From assembly GCA_963697455.1 (NCBI GenBank), contig CAVOOI010000032.1, forward strand, positions 124,001 through 188,000: a stretch of DNA of 64,000 bases, read 5' to 3'. The position numbers and the translations under genes were made by a program. Positions 1 to 9,530 of the stretch are shown here, piece by piece. The stretch comes from JAFEDN01 sp963697455. Its GTDB lineage: Bacteria; Pseudomonadota; Gammaproteobacteria; Coxiellales; Coxiellaceae. Every line of letters begins with the position of its first letter. The stretch's first letter is position 1. Below the pieces are notes generated by a model that saw nothing but the letters and a program-made list of their open reading frames with translations, had not been told where the DNA came from and did no database searches.

Positions 1-56
1 TGGGTAAAAGACTTTTCTCGATTATTCGTACCTTGAAACTGATTAGTATCAAGAAA

Positions 57-84
57 TTGACATTATATTTTATTTACATATAAT
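57..84 (+). promoter_or_regulatory. Consensus sigma-70 promoter for the DUF2442 gene and possibly ppa
   Basis: TTGACA at 57-62 and TATAAT at 79-84 are both perfect consensus hexamers, with a 16-base spacer. Transcription should start near 90-91. That leaves only about five bases before the TTG at 96 and supports the ATG at 114 as the start. The gap between the DUF2442 gene and ppa is 18 bases, so this promoter may also drive ppa. Confidence 0.75.
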
Positions 85-113
85 ATCTATTTTTCTTGCA
101 TTTGAGGAAATTT

Positions 114-377
114 ATGTCTTGTAATGTAATTGATATTGTAGAAGTTAAAGTGATTAAAGATCATATTCTTTCTCTTAAATTTCAAGATGGAAAAGAAGGA
201 AAAATAGACATTGCTAAAATGATAGATTTTGTGGGTATATTTGAGCCTTTAAAGAATAAAGAATATTTTGCACAGGTATATGTAAATTCAGATATCGGAA
301 CAATTTGTTGGGAGAATGGAGCGGACATCTCCCCGGTTTTTTTATATAAAAATATTTCTGATGATCAAGAATTTTAA
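114..377 (+). CDS. DUF2442 family protein
   Basis: This is a small soluble protein of 87 residues. Its pattern of a short beta-strand segment, the phrase VKVIKDHILSLKFQDGKEG near the N-terminus and a C-terminal WENGADISPVFLY fits the DUF2442 family. Many members sit beside DUF4160 genes in two-gene modules that resemble toxin-antitoxin pairs; any partner here would lie upstream of the window. The ATG at 114 is preferred over the TTG at 96 because GAGG at 104-107 is six bases upstream and the promoter at 57-84 leaves too short a leader for the TTG. Biochemical function is unknown. It ends 18 bases before ppa. Confidence 0.7.
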   Translation: MSCNVIDIVEVKVIKDHILSLKFQDGKEGKIDIAKMIDFVGIFEPLKNKEYFAQVYVNSDIGTICWENGADISPVFLYKNISDDQEF

Positions 378-395
378 TTTAATATAGGAGTTAAC

Positions 396-929
396 ATGAG
401 TTTGAAAGAATTATCGCCTGGGAACAAAATTCCCGAAGATATCAATGTAATCATTGAAATTCCAGCACAGGCGGGGATGATTAAGTATGAAATGGATAAA
501 GATAGTGGTCTATTGTCCGTTGACCGGTTTATGCCGACTTCAATGTATTATCCCGCTAACTATGGATTCGTGCCCAATACATTGTCCGGTGATGGTGATC
601 CGGTGGATGTGTTGGTCATTACACCCGTGCCTGTTCAGGCCGGTACATTAATGCGTGTTCGTGCAGTGGGCGTGCTGAATATGGAAGATGAATCAGGACA
701 GGATCGTAAAATCTTAGCCCTGCCGATTGCAAAAATCTGCGCGCAATTGGCGCATATCAAAAACTTAGAAGATGTGCCTGAAATTCTGCGCAAAAGCATA
801 GTGCATTTTTTCGAGCAATATAAAGCGCTCGAAGCCGGCAAATGGGTAAAAATTTCTGGTTGGGAAGGGGTTAAAGCCGCACAAACCGAAATTGAAGAGA
901 GCATTCGCCGTTACCAAGAAAAAAGATAA
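396..929 (+). CDS. ppa: Inorganic pyrophosphatase (family I)
   Basis: A cytoplasmic Mg-dependent enzyme that hydrolyses pyrophosphate to two phosphates and so pulls biosynthetic reactions forward. The 177-residue length matches bacterial family I enzymes. The signature GDGDPVDVLV carries the metal-binding aspartates D66, D68 and D71. The segment YYPANYGFVPNT just before it and the EDESGQDRKI block near residue 100 are also typical. AGGAG sits just upstream of the ATG. The coding frame is intact. putA follows with a nine-base gap, so the two may be co-transcribed, although their functions are unrelated. Confidence 0.97.
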   Translation: MSLKELSPGNKIPEDINVIIEIPAQAGMIKYEMDKDSGLLSVDRFMPTSMYYPANYGFVPNTLSGDGDPVDVLVITPVPVQAGTLMRVRAVGVLNMEDESGQDRKILALPIAKICAQLAHIKNLEDVPEILRKSIVHFFEQYKALEAGKWVKISGWEGVKAAQTEIEESIRRYQEKR

Positions 930-938
930 TTGTTGAAA

Positions 939-3900
939 ATGAAAATTCCACCACGAGACGCCATCATTGAATCGTACCGTCAGGATGAAACGGCCTGCGT
1001 GCAGAATTTATTGCAAACGTTAAATTTAACGCCGGAAAAAGAGCAAACCATCACGGCGCTGGCTGCTGATTTAGTACACGCCGTTCGCCGCAAAAATTAT
1101 GAGGCCTCTGGAGTCGAAGCGCTGATTATGCATTACGATTTGTCGACCACTGAAGGCATTATGCTGATGTGTATCGCCGAAACTTTATTGCGTATTCCTG
1201 ATTCTGAAACCGAAGATCTGCTGATTCGGGATAAATTAACCAGCGCTCATTGGGAAGAACATCTAGGCAAAAGTCAGTCCACCTTCGTCAATATTACTAC
1301 CTGGGGATTAGCATTAACCGGAAAAATCCTCGATGGCAAAAGTCACGCCGGCCAATTTAAAAAAACCTGGCATAACTTGTTGCAACGCTGGGGTGAACCA
1401 GTGATTCGCAAAGCCGTTCACCAGGCCGTTAAAATCATGGGTAATCAATTTGTGGTTGGCCGCGGAATTGAAGATGCGCTGAAAGCTTCGCAACCTAATT
1501 TAAAAAAGGGTTACTTGTATTCTTATGATATGCTTGGCGAAGTCGCTCGCACTCAGGCAGACGCTGATCGCTATTTTCAAGCTTATCAGCAAGCGATCGA
1601 ACAACTTCACGCGACACTGCCACCCCAACCCACTCAGGAAATTAGGCATCGCCCGGGTATTTCCGTTAAATTGTCTGCACTTTACCCGCGGTATGTATTT
1701 ACCCACCGTGAACAAGCCGTACCGTTTTTAATTGCAAAATTACATCAGCTTGCTAAGCAAGCCCAACAAGCTCAGATTGGTTTGACAGTCGATGCCGAAG
1801 AAGCCGATCGTTTAGAAATGTCGCTGGATATTTTTTCCGCGGTTTTAACTCATCCTGATTTTGCGAATTGGGATGGCTTGGGATTAGCGGTGCAGGCCTA
1901 TCAAAAACGTGCTTTATCCTTAATTCAATGGCTGATTGAGTTGGGTCGAAATAATGGCAAGCGGATCAATGTGCGCTTAGTCAAAGGCGCTTATTGGGAT
2001 ACTGAAATTAAACTGACCCAGATTGGCGGTTTTAAAGATTATCCGGTGTTTACCCGCAAAACGACTACAGATCTTTGTTACCTAACCTGCGCCCAACAAA
2101 TGTTAGCGGCCCAAGATGCTATTTATCCGCAATTTGCGACCCATAATGCCTATTCAGTCGCAGCAATATTAACCATGATGAACCATAGTTCCACCTATGA
2201 TTTTGAATTCCAAAGTTTACAAGGGATGGGCCGCACCTTACATGATCTGCTGATTGAACGCGGTATTTTGTGCCGCATTTATGGCCCGGTGGGGAGTCAT
2301 GAAGATTTACTACCTTATTTAGTGCGCCGTTTATTAGAAAATGGCGCCAATAGTTCTTTTGTGAATCAGATTGCTAACCCAAAAACTCCGCTGGAAAAAT
2401 TGATTACCAGTCCCATCGCCAAATTACGATCTTATCCGGCAATCCCCAACCCAAAAATTCCTTTACCGAAAGATATCTTTGGGCCGAAGCGTTTAAATTC
2501 AGCAGGATTAGATTTAAGTGATAGTCAGGAATACCAAAAATTGCTGGAAGGTATGGCTGGTTTTGAGGGCCATCTATGGCAATCTACTCCCTTATCCTCC
2601 CATCCTGTCGAAATTAACCGGCAACCTGAATCAATTCGTAATCCTGCTAATCACCAGCAAATAGTGGGGCAAGTATGGGCTGCTGACGAAGCTGATGTAG
2701 AACAGGCGTTAGTAAACGCAGTTAAAAGTTTTCCTGAATGGAATCGGTGGCCGGTGCATGAACGAGGTGATTTATTATTGAAAGCGGCAGAATTGTTAGA
2801 ACAAAATCGTGAGGAGTTGATTTGCTTAACCGCTCGCGAAGCGGGCAAAACCTTGGCCTCCGGGATTTCCGAAGTGCGGGAAGCTGTAGATTTTTGCCGT
2901 TATTATCGGCAAATTGCGTTGCACTTACAAACGGATCATGCTATGCCGGGGCCGACCGGTGAAAGTAATACGCTACGATTATCTGGCCGCGGACCAATGT
3001 TATGTGTTAGTCCATGGAATTTCCCAATTGCTATTTTTACGGGACAAATCGTTGCTGCGTTAATTACCGGCAATACGGTAATCGCTAAACCAGCGGAGCA
3101 AACCCCGTTGGTTGCCGATCGAATAGTGCGGTTATTTCACGAAGCCGGCGTTCCGGAAACGGTATTGCAACTATTACCTGGCCGCGGAGAAATCGTAGGG
3201 GCTGCTTTAGTCAAAGATCCTCGAATTCAAGGCATAGTATTTACCGGCTCGACGGAAACTGCGAAAGCGATTAATCAAACCTTGGCTCACCGTCCAGGGC
3301 CAATTATACCGCTGATTGCAGAAACCGGCGGCATCAACGCGATGATTGCGGATTCTTCTTCACTGCCGGAGCAGCTGGTCAACGACGTTATTGTTTCTGC
3401 GTTCGACAGTGCCGGGCAACGCTGTTCAGCATTACGGGTGTTATTTGTTCAGGAAGAAATCGCGGATAAAATAATCGAGATGCTGCGCGGAGCTATGGCT
3501 GAATTAATCGTAGGCGATCCTATCCGTTTGGAAACCGATGTCGGGCCGGTAATCGATGCCGATGCGCAAAAAATGTTATTGGAACATGCAGAGAAAATGT
3601 CGCGGCAAGCTAAACTGATTTATAAAGTTCCCTTGCCTCATTCCGGCACTTTTGTGGCGCCACAAGCCTATGAATTGCCGGATTTAAGCTTATTAAAACG
3701 CGAAGTATTTGGGCCTATTTTGCACGTTATCCGGTATGCGAAAAATGATTTACCGCAAGTAGTGGATTCCATTAATGCGTTAGGTTATGGCCTAACCTTC
3801 GGCATCCAAAGCCGGATTGATACGACGATTGATTATTTACAACGTCATATTCAAGCGGGCAATATTTATGTTAATCGCAATATGATCGGCGCAGTAGTCG

Positions 3901-4052
3901 GGGTACAACCTTTCGGTGGCAGTCGTCTTTCCGGCACTGGCCCAAAAGCCGGCGGCCCGCATTATTTGTCCCGGTTATGCACTGAAACCACCTTAACCAT
4001 CAACACAACAGCCATGGGCGGTAACGCCGCGCTAATGACTTTGGAGGATTGA
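939..4052 (+). CDS. putA: Bifunctional proline dehydrogenase / delta-1-pyrroline-5-carboxylate dehydrogenase
   Basis: Oxidises proline to glutamate in two steps, using FAD and then NAD. The roughly 1037-residue protein is the short PutA type without the N-terminal ribbon-helix-helix repressor domain of E. coli PutA. The proline dehydrogenase domain spans about residues 160-480 and shows RPGISVKLSALYPRY, VDAEEADRLE, RLVKGAYWD and the active-site block GPVGSHEDLLPYLVRRLLEN. The aldehyde dehydrogenase domain spans about 540-1020 and shows PWNFPIAIFTGQ, GFTGS-like VFTGSTETAK, the catalytic cysteine in SAGQRCSA near residue 830 and EVFGPI. The ATG at 939 is preferred over the TTG at 930, which directly follows the ppa stop; neither has a strong ribosome binding site. 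Proline use as a carbon source fits an amino-acid-fed intracellular bacterium. Confidence 0.96.
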   Translation: MKIPPRDAIIESYRQDETACVQNLLQTLNLTPEKEQTITALAADLVHAVRRKNYEASGVEALIMHYDLSTTEGIMLMCIAETLLRIPDSETEDLLIRDKLTSAHWEEHLGKSQSTFVNITTWGLALTGKILDGKSHAGQFKKTWHNLLQRWGEPVIRKAVHQAVKIMGNQFVVGRGIEDALKASQPNLKKGYLYSYDMLGEVARTQADADRYFQAYQQAIEQLHATLPPQPTQEIRHRPGISVKLSALYPRYVFTHREQAVPFLIAKLHQLAKQAQQAQIGLTVDAEEADRLEMSLDIFSAVLTHPDFANWDGLGLAVQAYQKRALSLIQWLIELGRNNGKRINVRLVKGAYWDTEIKLTQIGGFKDYPVFTRKTTTDLCYLTCAQQMLAAQDAIYPQFATHNAYSVAAILTMMNHSSTYDFEFQSLQGMGRTLHDLLIERGILCRIYGPVGSHEDLLPYLVRRLLENGANSSFVNQIANPKTPLEKLITSPIAKLRSYPAIPNPKIPLPKDIFGPKRLNSAGLDLSDSQEYQKLLEGMAGFEGHLWQSTPLSSHPVEINRQPESIRNPANHQQIVGQVWAADEADVEQALVNAVKSFPEWNRWPVHERGDLLLKAAELLEQNREELICLTAREAGKTLASGISEVREAVDFCRYYRQIALHLQTDHAMPGPTGESNTLRLSGRGPMLCVSPWNFPIAIFTGQIVAALITGNTVIAKPAEQTPLVADRIVRLFHEAGVPETVLQLLPGRGEIVGAALVKDPRIQGIVFTGSTETAKAINQTLAHRPGPIIPLIAETGGINAMIADSSSLPEQLVNDVIVSAFDSAGQRCSALRVLFVQEEIADKIIEMLRGAMAELIVGDPIRLETDVGPVIDADAQKMLLEHAEKMSRQAKLIYKVPLPHSGTFVAPQAYELPDLSLLKREVFGPILHVIRYAKNDLPQVVDSINALGYGLTFGIQSRIDTTIDYLQRHIQAGNIYVNRNMIGAVVGVQPFGGSRLSGTGPKAGGPHYLSRLCTETTLTINTTAMGGNAALMTLED

Positions 4053-4142
4053 GAGATTAACTGAATGGCTGTAGTCTTTTCTCAATAATCTTGTTAAGAT
4101 TCATTTTCTATTCTGTGGCTTTTAATTAAGGAGAATTTGGAT

Positions 4143-4886
4143 ATGAATCGTCAGATTATGAGAATTATGTGGGCAACTATGGGATTGCTATGGGTAGGAT
4201 TCGCGGCGGCGGCTACTAGCTCTTTACCAACTAAAAATGACCGTCTTAGCTATGCATTAGGCATAGAGACTGGAAAATCATTCAAAAATCACGGCATTGA
4301 TGTCAATACCACTGCTTTCGCACAGGGATTGCAAGATGCTATCAGCGGCAACAATCCGCTGTTAACCCCCAATGAAGTCAGCCAAGAGCTGAAGGATTTT
4401 CAGCGTTCCGCCTCGACTAAACTGCAGGCCCAGATGCAACAAAGCTCTCAGAAAAATCAGCAGTTCGGAGGCTCCTTTTTAGATGCTAATAAAAAACGCC
4501 CTGGGGTAATCACGACTGCCAGCGGTTTGCAGTATAAAATTATAACCCCCGGTTCCGGAACCAAACCGGCCATCGGTGACGTCGTGACGGTAGATTACGA
4601 AGGCCGCCTGTTAGACGGTAAGGTATTCGACAGCTCTTATGAACGCGGTCAGCCCGCCAGTTTCCCTGTGAATGCCGTGATTATGGGATGGCAAGAAGCG
4701 TTGCAGCTTATGCCCTCCGGGTCCACTTGGGAATTATATATTCCTGCTAAACTGGCTTATGGCGACCAAGGCGCTCAAGGAGTGATTGGACCGAATGAAA
4801 CCCTGATTTTCAAGGTCCATTTGATTAAAGTTCAAAAATCAACTAATGGTCAGTCGCAAACCAATCCAGGTCAATCAGCTCAATGA
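4143..4886 (+). CDS. mip: Secreted FKBP-type peptidyl-prolyl isomerase, Mip/FkpA-like
   Basis: A periplasmic or surface peptidyl-prolyl cis-trans isomerase. The N-terminus has a signal peptide ending in GFAAAA at about residue 22, with no lipobox. A helical dimerisation region (FKBP_N, about 30-120) starts with NDRLSYALGIETGKSF. The FKBP domain (about 130-235) contains TVDYEGRLLDGKVFDSSYERG, the GWQEAL segment and IPAKLAYGDQG. The layout matches Mip of Legionella and its Coxiella homologue, which are surface-associated virulence-linked isomerases. AAGGAG at 4128-4133 lies nine bases before the ATG at 4143 and three before the TTG at 4137, which decides the start. The glutamine- and asparagine-rich tail overlaps the purL start codon by four bases (ATGA). 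The symbol reflects family likeness only; it could equally be called fkpA-like. Confidence 0.9.
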   Translation: MNRQIMRIMWATMGLLWVGFAAAATSSLPTKNDRLSYALGIETGKSFKNHGIDVNTTAFAQGLQDAISGNNPLLTPNEVSQELKDFQRSASTKLQAQMQQSSQKNQQFGGSFLDANKKRPGVITTASGLQYKIITPGSGTKPAIGDVVTVDYEGRLLDGKVFDSSYERGQPASFPVNAVIMGWQEALQLMPSGSTWELYIPAKLAYGDQGAQGVIGPNETLIFKVHLIKVQKSTNGQSQTNPGQSAQ

Positions 4887-7800
4887 TTTTTTTTAAAGGC
4901 AATGCGGTTTTTACGCCGTACCGGTTACAACAGAAGTTGCAGCAGCTTCAGGCAATCGATGCGGCAGTAAAATCGCTAGAGGCAAATTATTGCTATCTGA
5001 TTGATGTCGATGAACAATGGCAGGAATCTGAACGTTCAGCATTGGCAAATTTGCTGGACGCTATCGATCCCTCTCCGCATTGGGAGAATGTAGACAATAC
5101 CGTTTGGGTTGTGCCCAGGATCGGCACGATTTCGCCCTGGTCGTCGAAAGCCACGGAGATTATTCGCAACTGCGGTTTTCAGGGAGTGCGGCAGGCTTTG
5201 CGCGGTATTTATTACCATATAGCCGGTGTTGTTCATCCTGCCGAATTGCGCGCGGCCTTATATGACCCGTTGACAGAATCATTGTTTACTGATCAGCAAC
5301 TATTTGAACAGTTATTCGCCTTGCAAACACCGCAACCCTTGACCGTGATCGATATTTTGAAACACGGCCGGCAAGCGTTGGAAACAGCTAACCAGCAATT
5401 AGGATTAGCTTTAAACGACGAAGAAATAAGTTATTTGCTCAAAAGTTTTCAGCGGTTAAAGCGCAATCCAACTGATGTTGAATTAATGATGTTCGCTCAA
5501 GTCAATTCTGAACATTGCCGCCATAAAATTTTTAATGCGAAATGGATCATAGATGAACATCCTTATGAATATTCATTATTTAACATGATTCGCCACACTT
5601 ATCGCGAGCATCCTCAACAAGTCTTAGTGGCTTATTCGGATAATGCCGCCGTTCTGAAAGGCTCTGTCGGCGCATCGCTGGATGATCGATCCTCAAACCA
5701 AGCAATATGATGAAGCCATCGAAACTACTCACATTGTTTTAAAAGTAGAGACCCATAATCATCCCACTGCGATTTCGCCATTTCCCGGCGCCGCAACCGG
5801 CAGCGGTGGGGAAATACGTGATGAAGCCGCGACGGGCCGCGGCGCTTATCCAAAGCCGGGTTGGTCAGGTTTTTCAGTGTCGCATTTGCAAATTCCTGGT
5901 TTTCTCAGCCTTGGGAAGTAGATCCTGGCAGACCTGCGGCTTGGCTTCGCCGTTGGATATTATGTTGCAAGGCCCGATAGGCGCTGCCTCATTTAATAAT
6001 GAATTTGGCCGGCCAAATATTGCCGGATATTTTCGCACTTTTTTATTAACCCTGCATACCGAATATGGCCCTTCGTATCGCGGTTATCATAAACCGATCA
6101 TGATTGCCGGAGGTATCGGGGCTGATACGTGAATCGCAAGTGCATAAAGAAAAATTGCCCGCAGACGCCCAATTAATCGTTCTGGGTGGCCCCGCGATGG
6201 CGATTGGTTTAGGCGGGGGTTCTGCCTCGTCACGTTCGGCGGGTGAAAATGCCGAACAACTCGATTTTGCTTCCGTGCAACGCTCCAATCCGGAAATGCA
6301 GCGCCGCTGTCAAGAAGTGATTAATACCTGCTGGTCTTTAGGTAAGGATAATCCGATTTTAAGTATTCATGATGTAGGCGCTGGAGGTTTGGCTAATGCG
6401 TTGCCTGAAATTGTGCGCGGCCAGTGGTAAAGGCGGCCAAATTAATTTGCGCGCTATTCCCAATGCCGCTCCCGGAATGACGCCCTTGCAAATTTGGTGT
6501 AACGAAGCCCAGGAACGCTTCGTGTTAGCGGTCGCTAAAAAAGACGCCGAGTTATTTGCCCAAATTGCCAGATCGGGAGCGTTGTCCCTTTGCCGTGGTA
6601 GGTAAAGTGACTGCTAAGCCGGAACTGATTGTAGAAGACCCTTATTTTAATAACGTGCCGGTGGCCATGCCTAACGCAGTTTTATTTGACGAAATGCCGC
6701 GGTTAACCTGTTCCTCTCATCGAGTGACATTGACGATGCCGCCTTTTAAAACTGCCGAGATTGATTTAAATGAAGCAGCACAGCGGGTTTTACAATTTCC
6801 TTGCGTGAGCAGTAAAAGTTTTCTGATCACTATCGGTGACCGCAGTGTGACTGGATTGGTAGCGCGCGATCAAATGGTGGGGCCTTGGCAGGTTCCGGTC
6901 GCAGACGTGGCGGTTACCAGTGCGGATTACCAAGGGGTGGTTGGCGAAGCGTTAGCGGTGGGGAACGGCCACCGATCGCCTTAATTCATCCAGCCGCATC
7001 GGCACGGATGGCTGTAGGTGAAGCCATTACCAATATTGCTGCCGCGCGAATTGAAGATATTAGTAAGATTTCTTTATCGGCTAATTGGATGGGAGCTCCG
7101 GATTATTTAGGTGAAGGCGCTGGATTGTACGACGCGGTGCAAACCGTGGCCTTGGAATTATGTCCGGCGTTGGGGATTTGTATCCCGGTTGGTAAAGATT
7201 CGTTGTCAATGCGTACGCTTTGGCAAGAAGACGGCCAACCTAGAAGCGTGACCGCCCCTTTATCTTTAGTGATTACCGCTGCTGCGCCGGTACTAGATGT
7301 CAATGCTACTTTAACGCCGCAGTTGCGCACGGACCAAGGTGCAACGCGCTTGATCTTGATCGATTTAGGCGAAGGTTGCCATTGCATGGCGGGTTCGGTG
7401 CTAGAGCAAATTTATGGCACACTCAGCCAGCGTCCGCCTGACGTGGATGATCCTGATTTGCTAAAGGCTTTTTTCAAGCCATTCAGGTATTGAATCAAAA
7501 GCAATTATTATTGGCTTATCACGACCGCTCCGACGGCGGCTTATTGACTACGGTATGTGAAATGATGTTCGCGGGCCAAGTTGGCGTCAATCTCCAATTA
7601 GATGAGTTGGTGGATGATAGTGTGGCAATGATCCTATCGCCGCGCTGTTTACCGAGGAGTTAGGCGCATTGTTGCAAGTGCGTGAACAGGATTTATCTTC
7701 AGTACTAGCAGTTTTGCAGCAATATCATTTGCAGGAATGGTCGCATGTATTAGGCAGCCTAAATGATACCGATGAGTTGCAGATCCATAACCGTGGGGAG

Positions 7801-8806
7801 CTGATTTATCAACAGTCTCGTACTCAGCTTCAGCGTTGGTGGGCGGAAACCAGTTACCGCTTGCAAGCCTTACGTGATAATCCAGTATGTGCGCAGGAAG
7901 AATATGACGAATTGTTGAATGATAATCCAGGTTTATCCGTAAAGCTCAGTTTTGATCCTCGTGAAGAAGTTTGTGCTCCATTTTTGCTGTTCAAAGAACG
8001 GCCCCGAGTTGCGATTTTACGGGAACAGGGCGTGAACGGACACATGGAAATGGCAGCGGCGTTTGCGTGCGCCGGCTTCACTTGTGTGGATGTGCACATG
8101 ACAGATATTTTACTCCGGACGGGTAAATCTCGCTGATTTTACAGGCTTGGCCGCGGGTGGCGGTTTTTCTTATGGTGACGTTTTAGGTGCTGGCCGGGGT
8201 TGGGCGCAATCTATTTTACATCATCCGCAAGCGCGCGCCGCATTCAGCCAATTTTTTCAGCGGCCGGATACATTTACTTTTGGCGCTTGCAATGGCTGTC
8301 AAATGTTAGCTGATTTGAAAGCGCTGATTCCAGGAGCAGAAGGTTGGCCGGTGTTTAAAGCTAATCGCTCAGAACAATTTGAAGGACGGCTGGTGCTGGT
8401 GGAAATTCAATCTTCTCCGGCGATTTTTTTCCGGGGAATGGCGGGGAGCTGTTTACCGGTAGTGGTGGCGCATGGGAGAAGGCCGTGTTGAATTTGCCAA
8501 CGCGGCGGATTTAGCGCGCGCAAAACAACGAACAGCTCATAACGCTGCGCTATGTGGACAATCACCACCGTGTTACCGAACGCTATCCTTATATCCCAAC
8601 GGTAGTGCAGAGGGTATTACCGGAGATCATTCAAAGATGGACTAGTTATGATCGTCATGCCTCATCCTGAAAGAGTTTACCGAACTCAACAAAATTCATG
8701 GCATCCTGATGATTGGGGTAATAACGGCCCATGGTTAAAACTGTTTCAAAATGCTCGAGAGTGGGTGAGGGATAGGGGGTCAGGCCTGACATTTTCGACA
8801 CTTTGA
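4883..8806 (+). pseudogene. purL: Phosphoribosylformylglycinamidine synthase, broken by many single-base indels
   Basis: PurL makes FGAM from FGAR and glutamine in purine synthesis; intact enzymes have about 1300 residues. The whole protein is still recognisable from the N-terminus (PYRLQQKLQQL) to the C-terminal glutaminase domain (VAVLREQG-like VAILREQGVNGHMEMAAAF, GGFSYGDVLGAG, GACNGCQM, VMPHPERV). It can be read only by switching frame repeatedly: near 5690, 5905, 5930, 6118, 6415, 6570, 6960, 7480, 7635, 8115, 8465, 8520-8600 and 8640. Most steps are plus or minus one base, several in G or C runs. Conserved motifs such as KVETHNHPTAISPFPGAATG and GGPAMAIGLGGG are otherwise unspoiled. The last frame ends at TGA 8804-8806 inside an inverted repeat. 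Either a recent pseudogene or an uncorrected assembly stretch. Confidence 0.93.
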
Positions 8807-8843
8807 AGAAAATTCAAAGTGTCGAAATGTCAGGCCTGACCCC
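8776..8843. repeat. Long inverted repeat at the 3' end of purL
   Basis: The arms at 8776-8806 and 8814-8843 are complementary over 30 bases with one bulged T, around a seven-base loop. Each arm contains the palindrome TCAGGCCTGA. There is no T-tract, so a classical terminator is unlikely. The form suggests a dispersed REP/MITE-type element that has replaced the original end of purL. No second copy was seen in this window. Confidence 0.8.
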
Positions 8844-9143
8844 TTTGAATCACCACTTTTTTTCCGATAATTTTGCGGAATTCCGGGCTAGTATTCGCCC
8901 AATCTACTATATCTACTTTAAAAGGTAAGCTAGACTCGTCAAAATCATCTGCCAGGCCTACTTTCTCAGCTACTGATAAGCCATTTTCAGTGATGACAGC
9001 AAGGTCTAAGTCAGCAGTTTTTTTGGTTGTGCCTTTTACCCGGAACCAAAGGCCCATACTGAGTACTTTGGAACATGACGTTGTAATATTTTTTGAACTA
9101 AACTCAATTCCTGTGGACTAAGGATAAGCATTTCTACTTTCAT
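8830..9143 (-). pseudogene. MNT-type nucleotidyltransferase, frameshifted
   Basis: Small nucleotidyltransferases of this kind (HI0073/MntA class) act as antitoxins that AMPylate a partner HEPN RNase. The first segment, from the ATG near 9143 or 9131, reads ELSLVQKILQRHVPKYSVWAFGS. One missing base in the following CCGGG run near 9046 shifts the frame; restoring it gives GSRVKGTTKKTADLDLAVI, which contains the GS motif and the metal-binding DxD. The remainder continues to VVIQRGQA and a stop at 8830. The partner HEPN gene lies directly upstream and is also frameshifted. Its 3' end abuts the long inverted repeat after purL. Confidence 0.75.
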
Positions 9144-9526
9144 TAGCGGCTTCAATAGTTGATCATATAGATAGCGTACCTCCAATAAAAATTCCGGGAT
9201 GCGAACAAACACTAAAGCATGGCTAGTATCATTGCGTGCATCGCGGAAGTTTTCCATATGTCCCAGCTAGACTTTAATAATCCTTGCTCCCAAGCAGTTC
9301 GAATCAAAGTTGAAAAAGACATTTGATCTATTGTTTCCGCAACAGGGTTGGTCGATTCTAGAAAACGCTTTAGTGTTTTCCAAGATAATTCATAAGTATA
9401 TTCAAAGCGCTGAATAACGCCATCGCGAATTAGATCATTGCCATTGCTTTGAGCGTATTGTTTAAGTCCATTTTCAAGTTGAACTATAGCTTTTTGTAAA
9501 AATTTTAGAGATTCTTGGTGATTCAT
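9144..9526 (-). pseudogene. HEPN-domain (HI0074-like) protein, frameshifted
   Basis: The HEPN partner of the MNT gene, a presumptive RNase toxin. Reading from the ATG at 9526 gives MNHQESLKFLQKAIVQLENG and a helical body with FEYTYELSWKTLKRFLES. A missing T near 9259 breaks the frame inside WDIWKT. With that base restored the protein continues FRDARNDTSHALVF, which holds the RNxxxH-like HEPN signature (here RNDTSH). No stop codon separates this frame from the MNT reading frame, so one more indel or a fusion must be present. The ATG lies five bases after the stop of the ferritin-like gene, so kup, the ferritin-like gene and this pair look like one minus-strand transcription unit. Confidence 0.72.
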
Positions 9527-9530
9527 CTGG

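Noticed and set aside
96..113. TTG start at 96 for the DUF2442 gene
   Set aside because: The promoter places transcription start near 90, and GAGG is correctly spaced only for the ATG at 114.
8776..8843. Intrinsic terminator of purL
   Set aside because: No T-tract follows the stem, the arms are far longer than usual, and the element contains internal palindromes typical of dispersed repeats.
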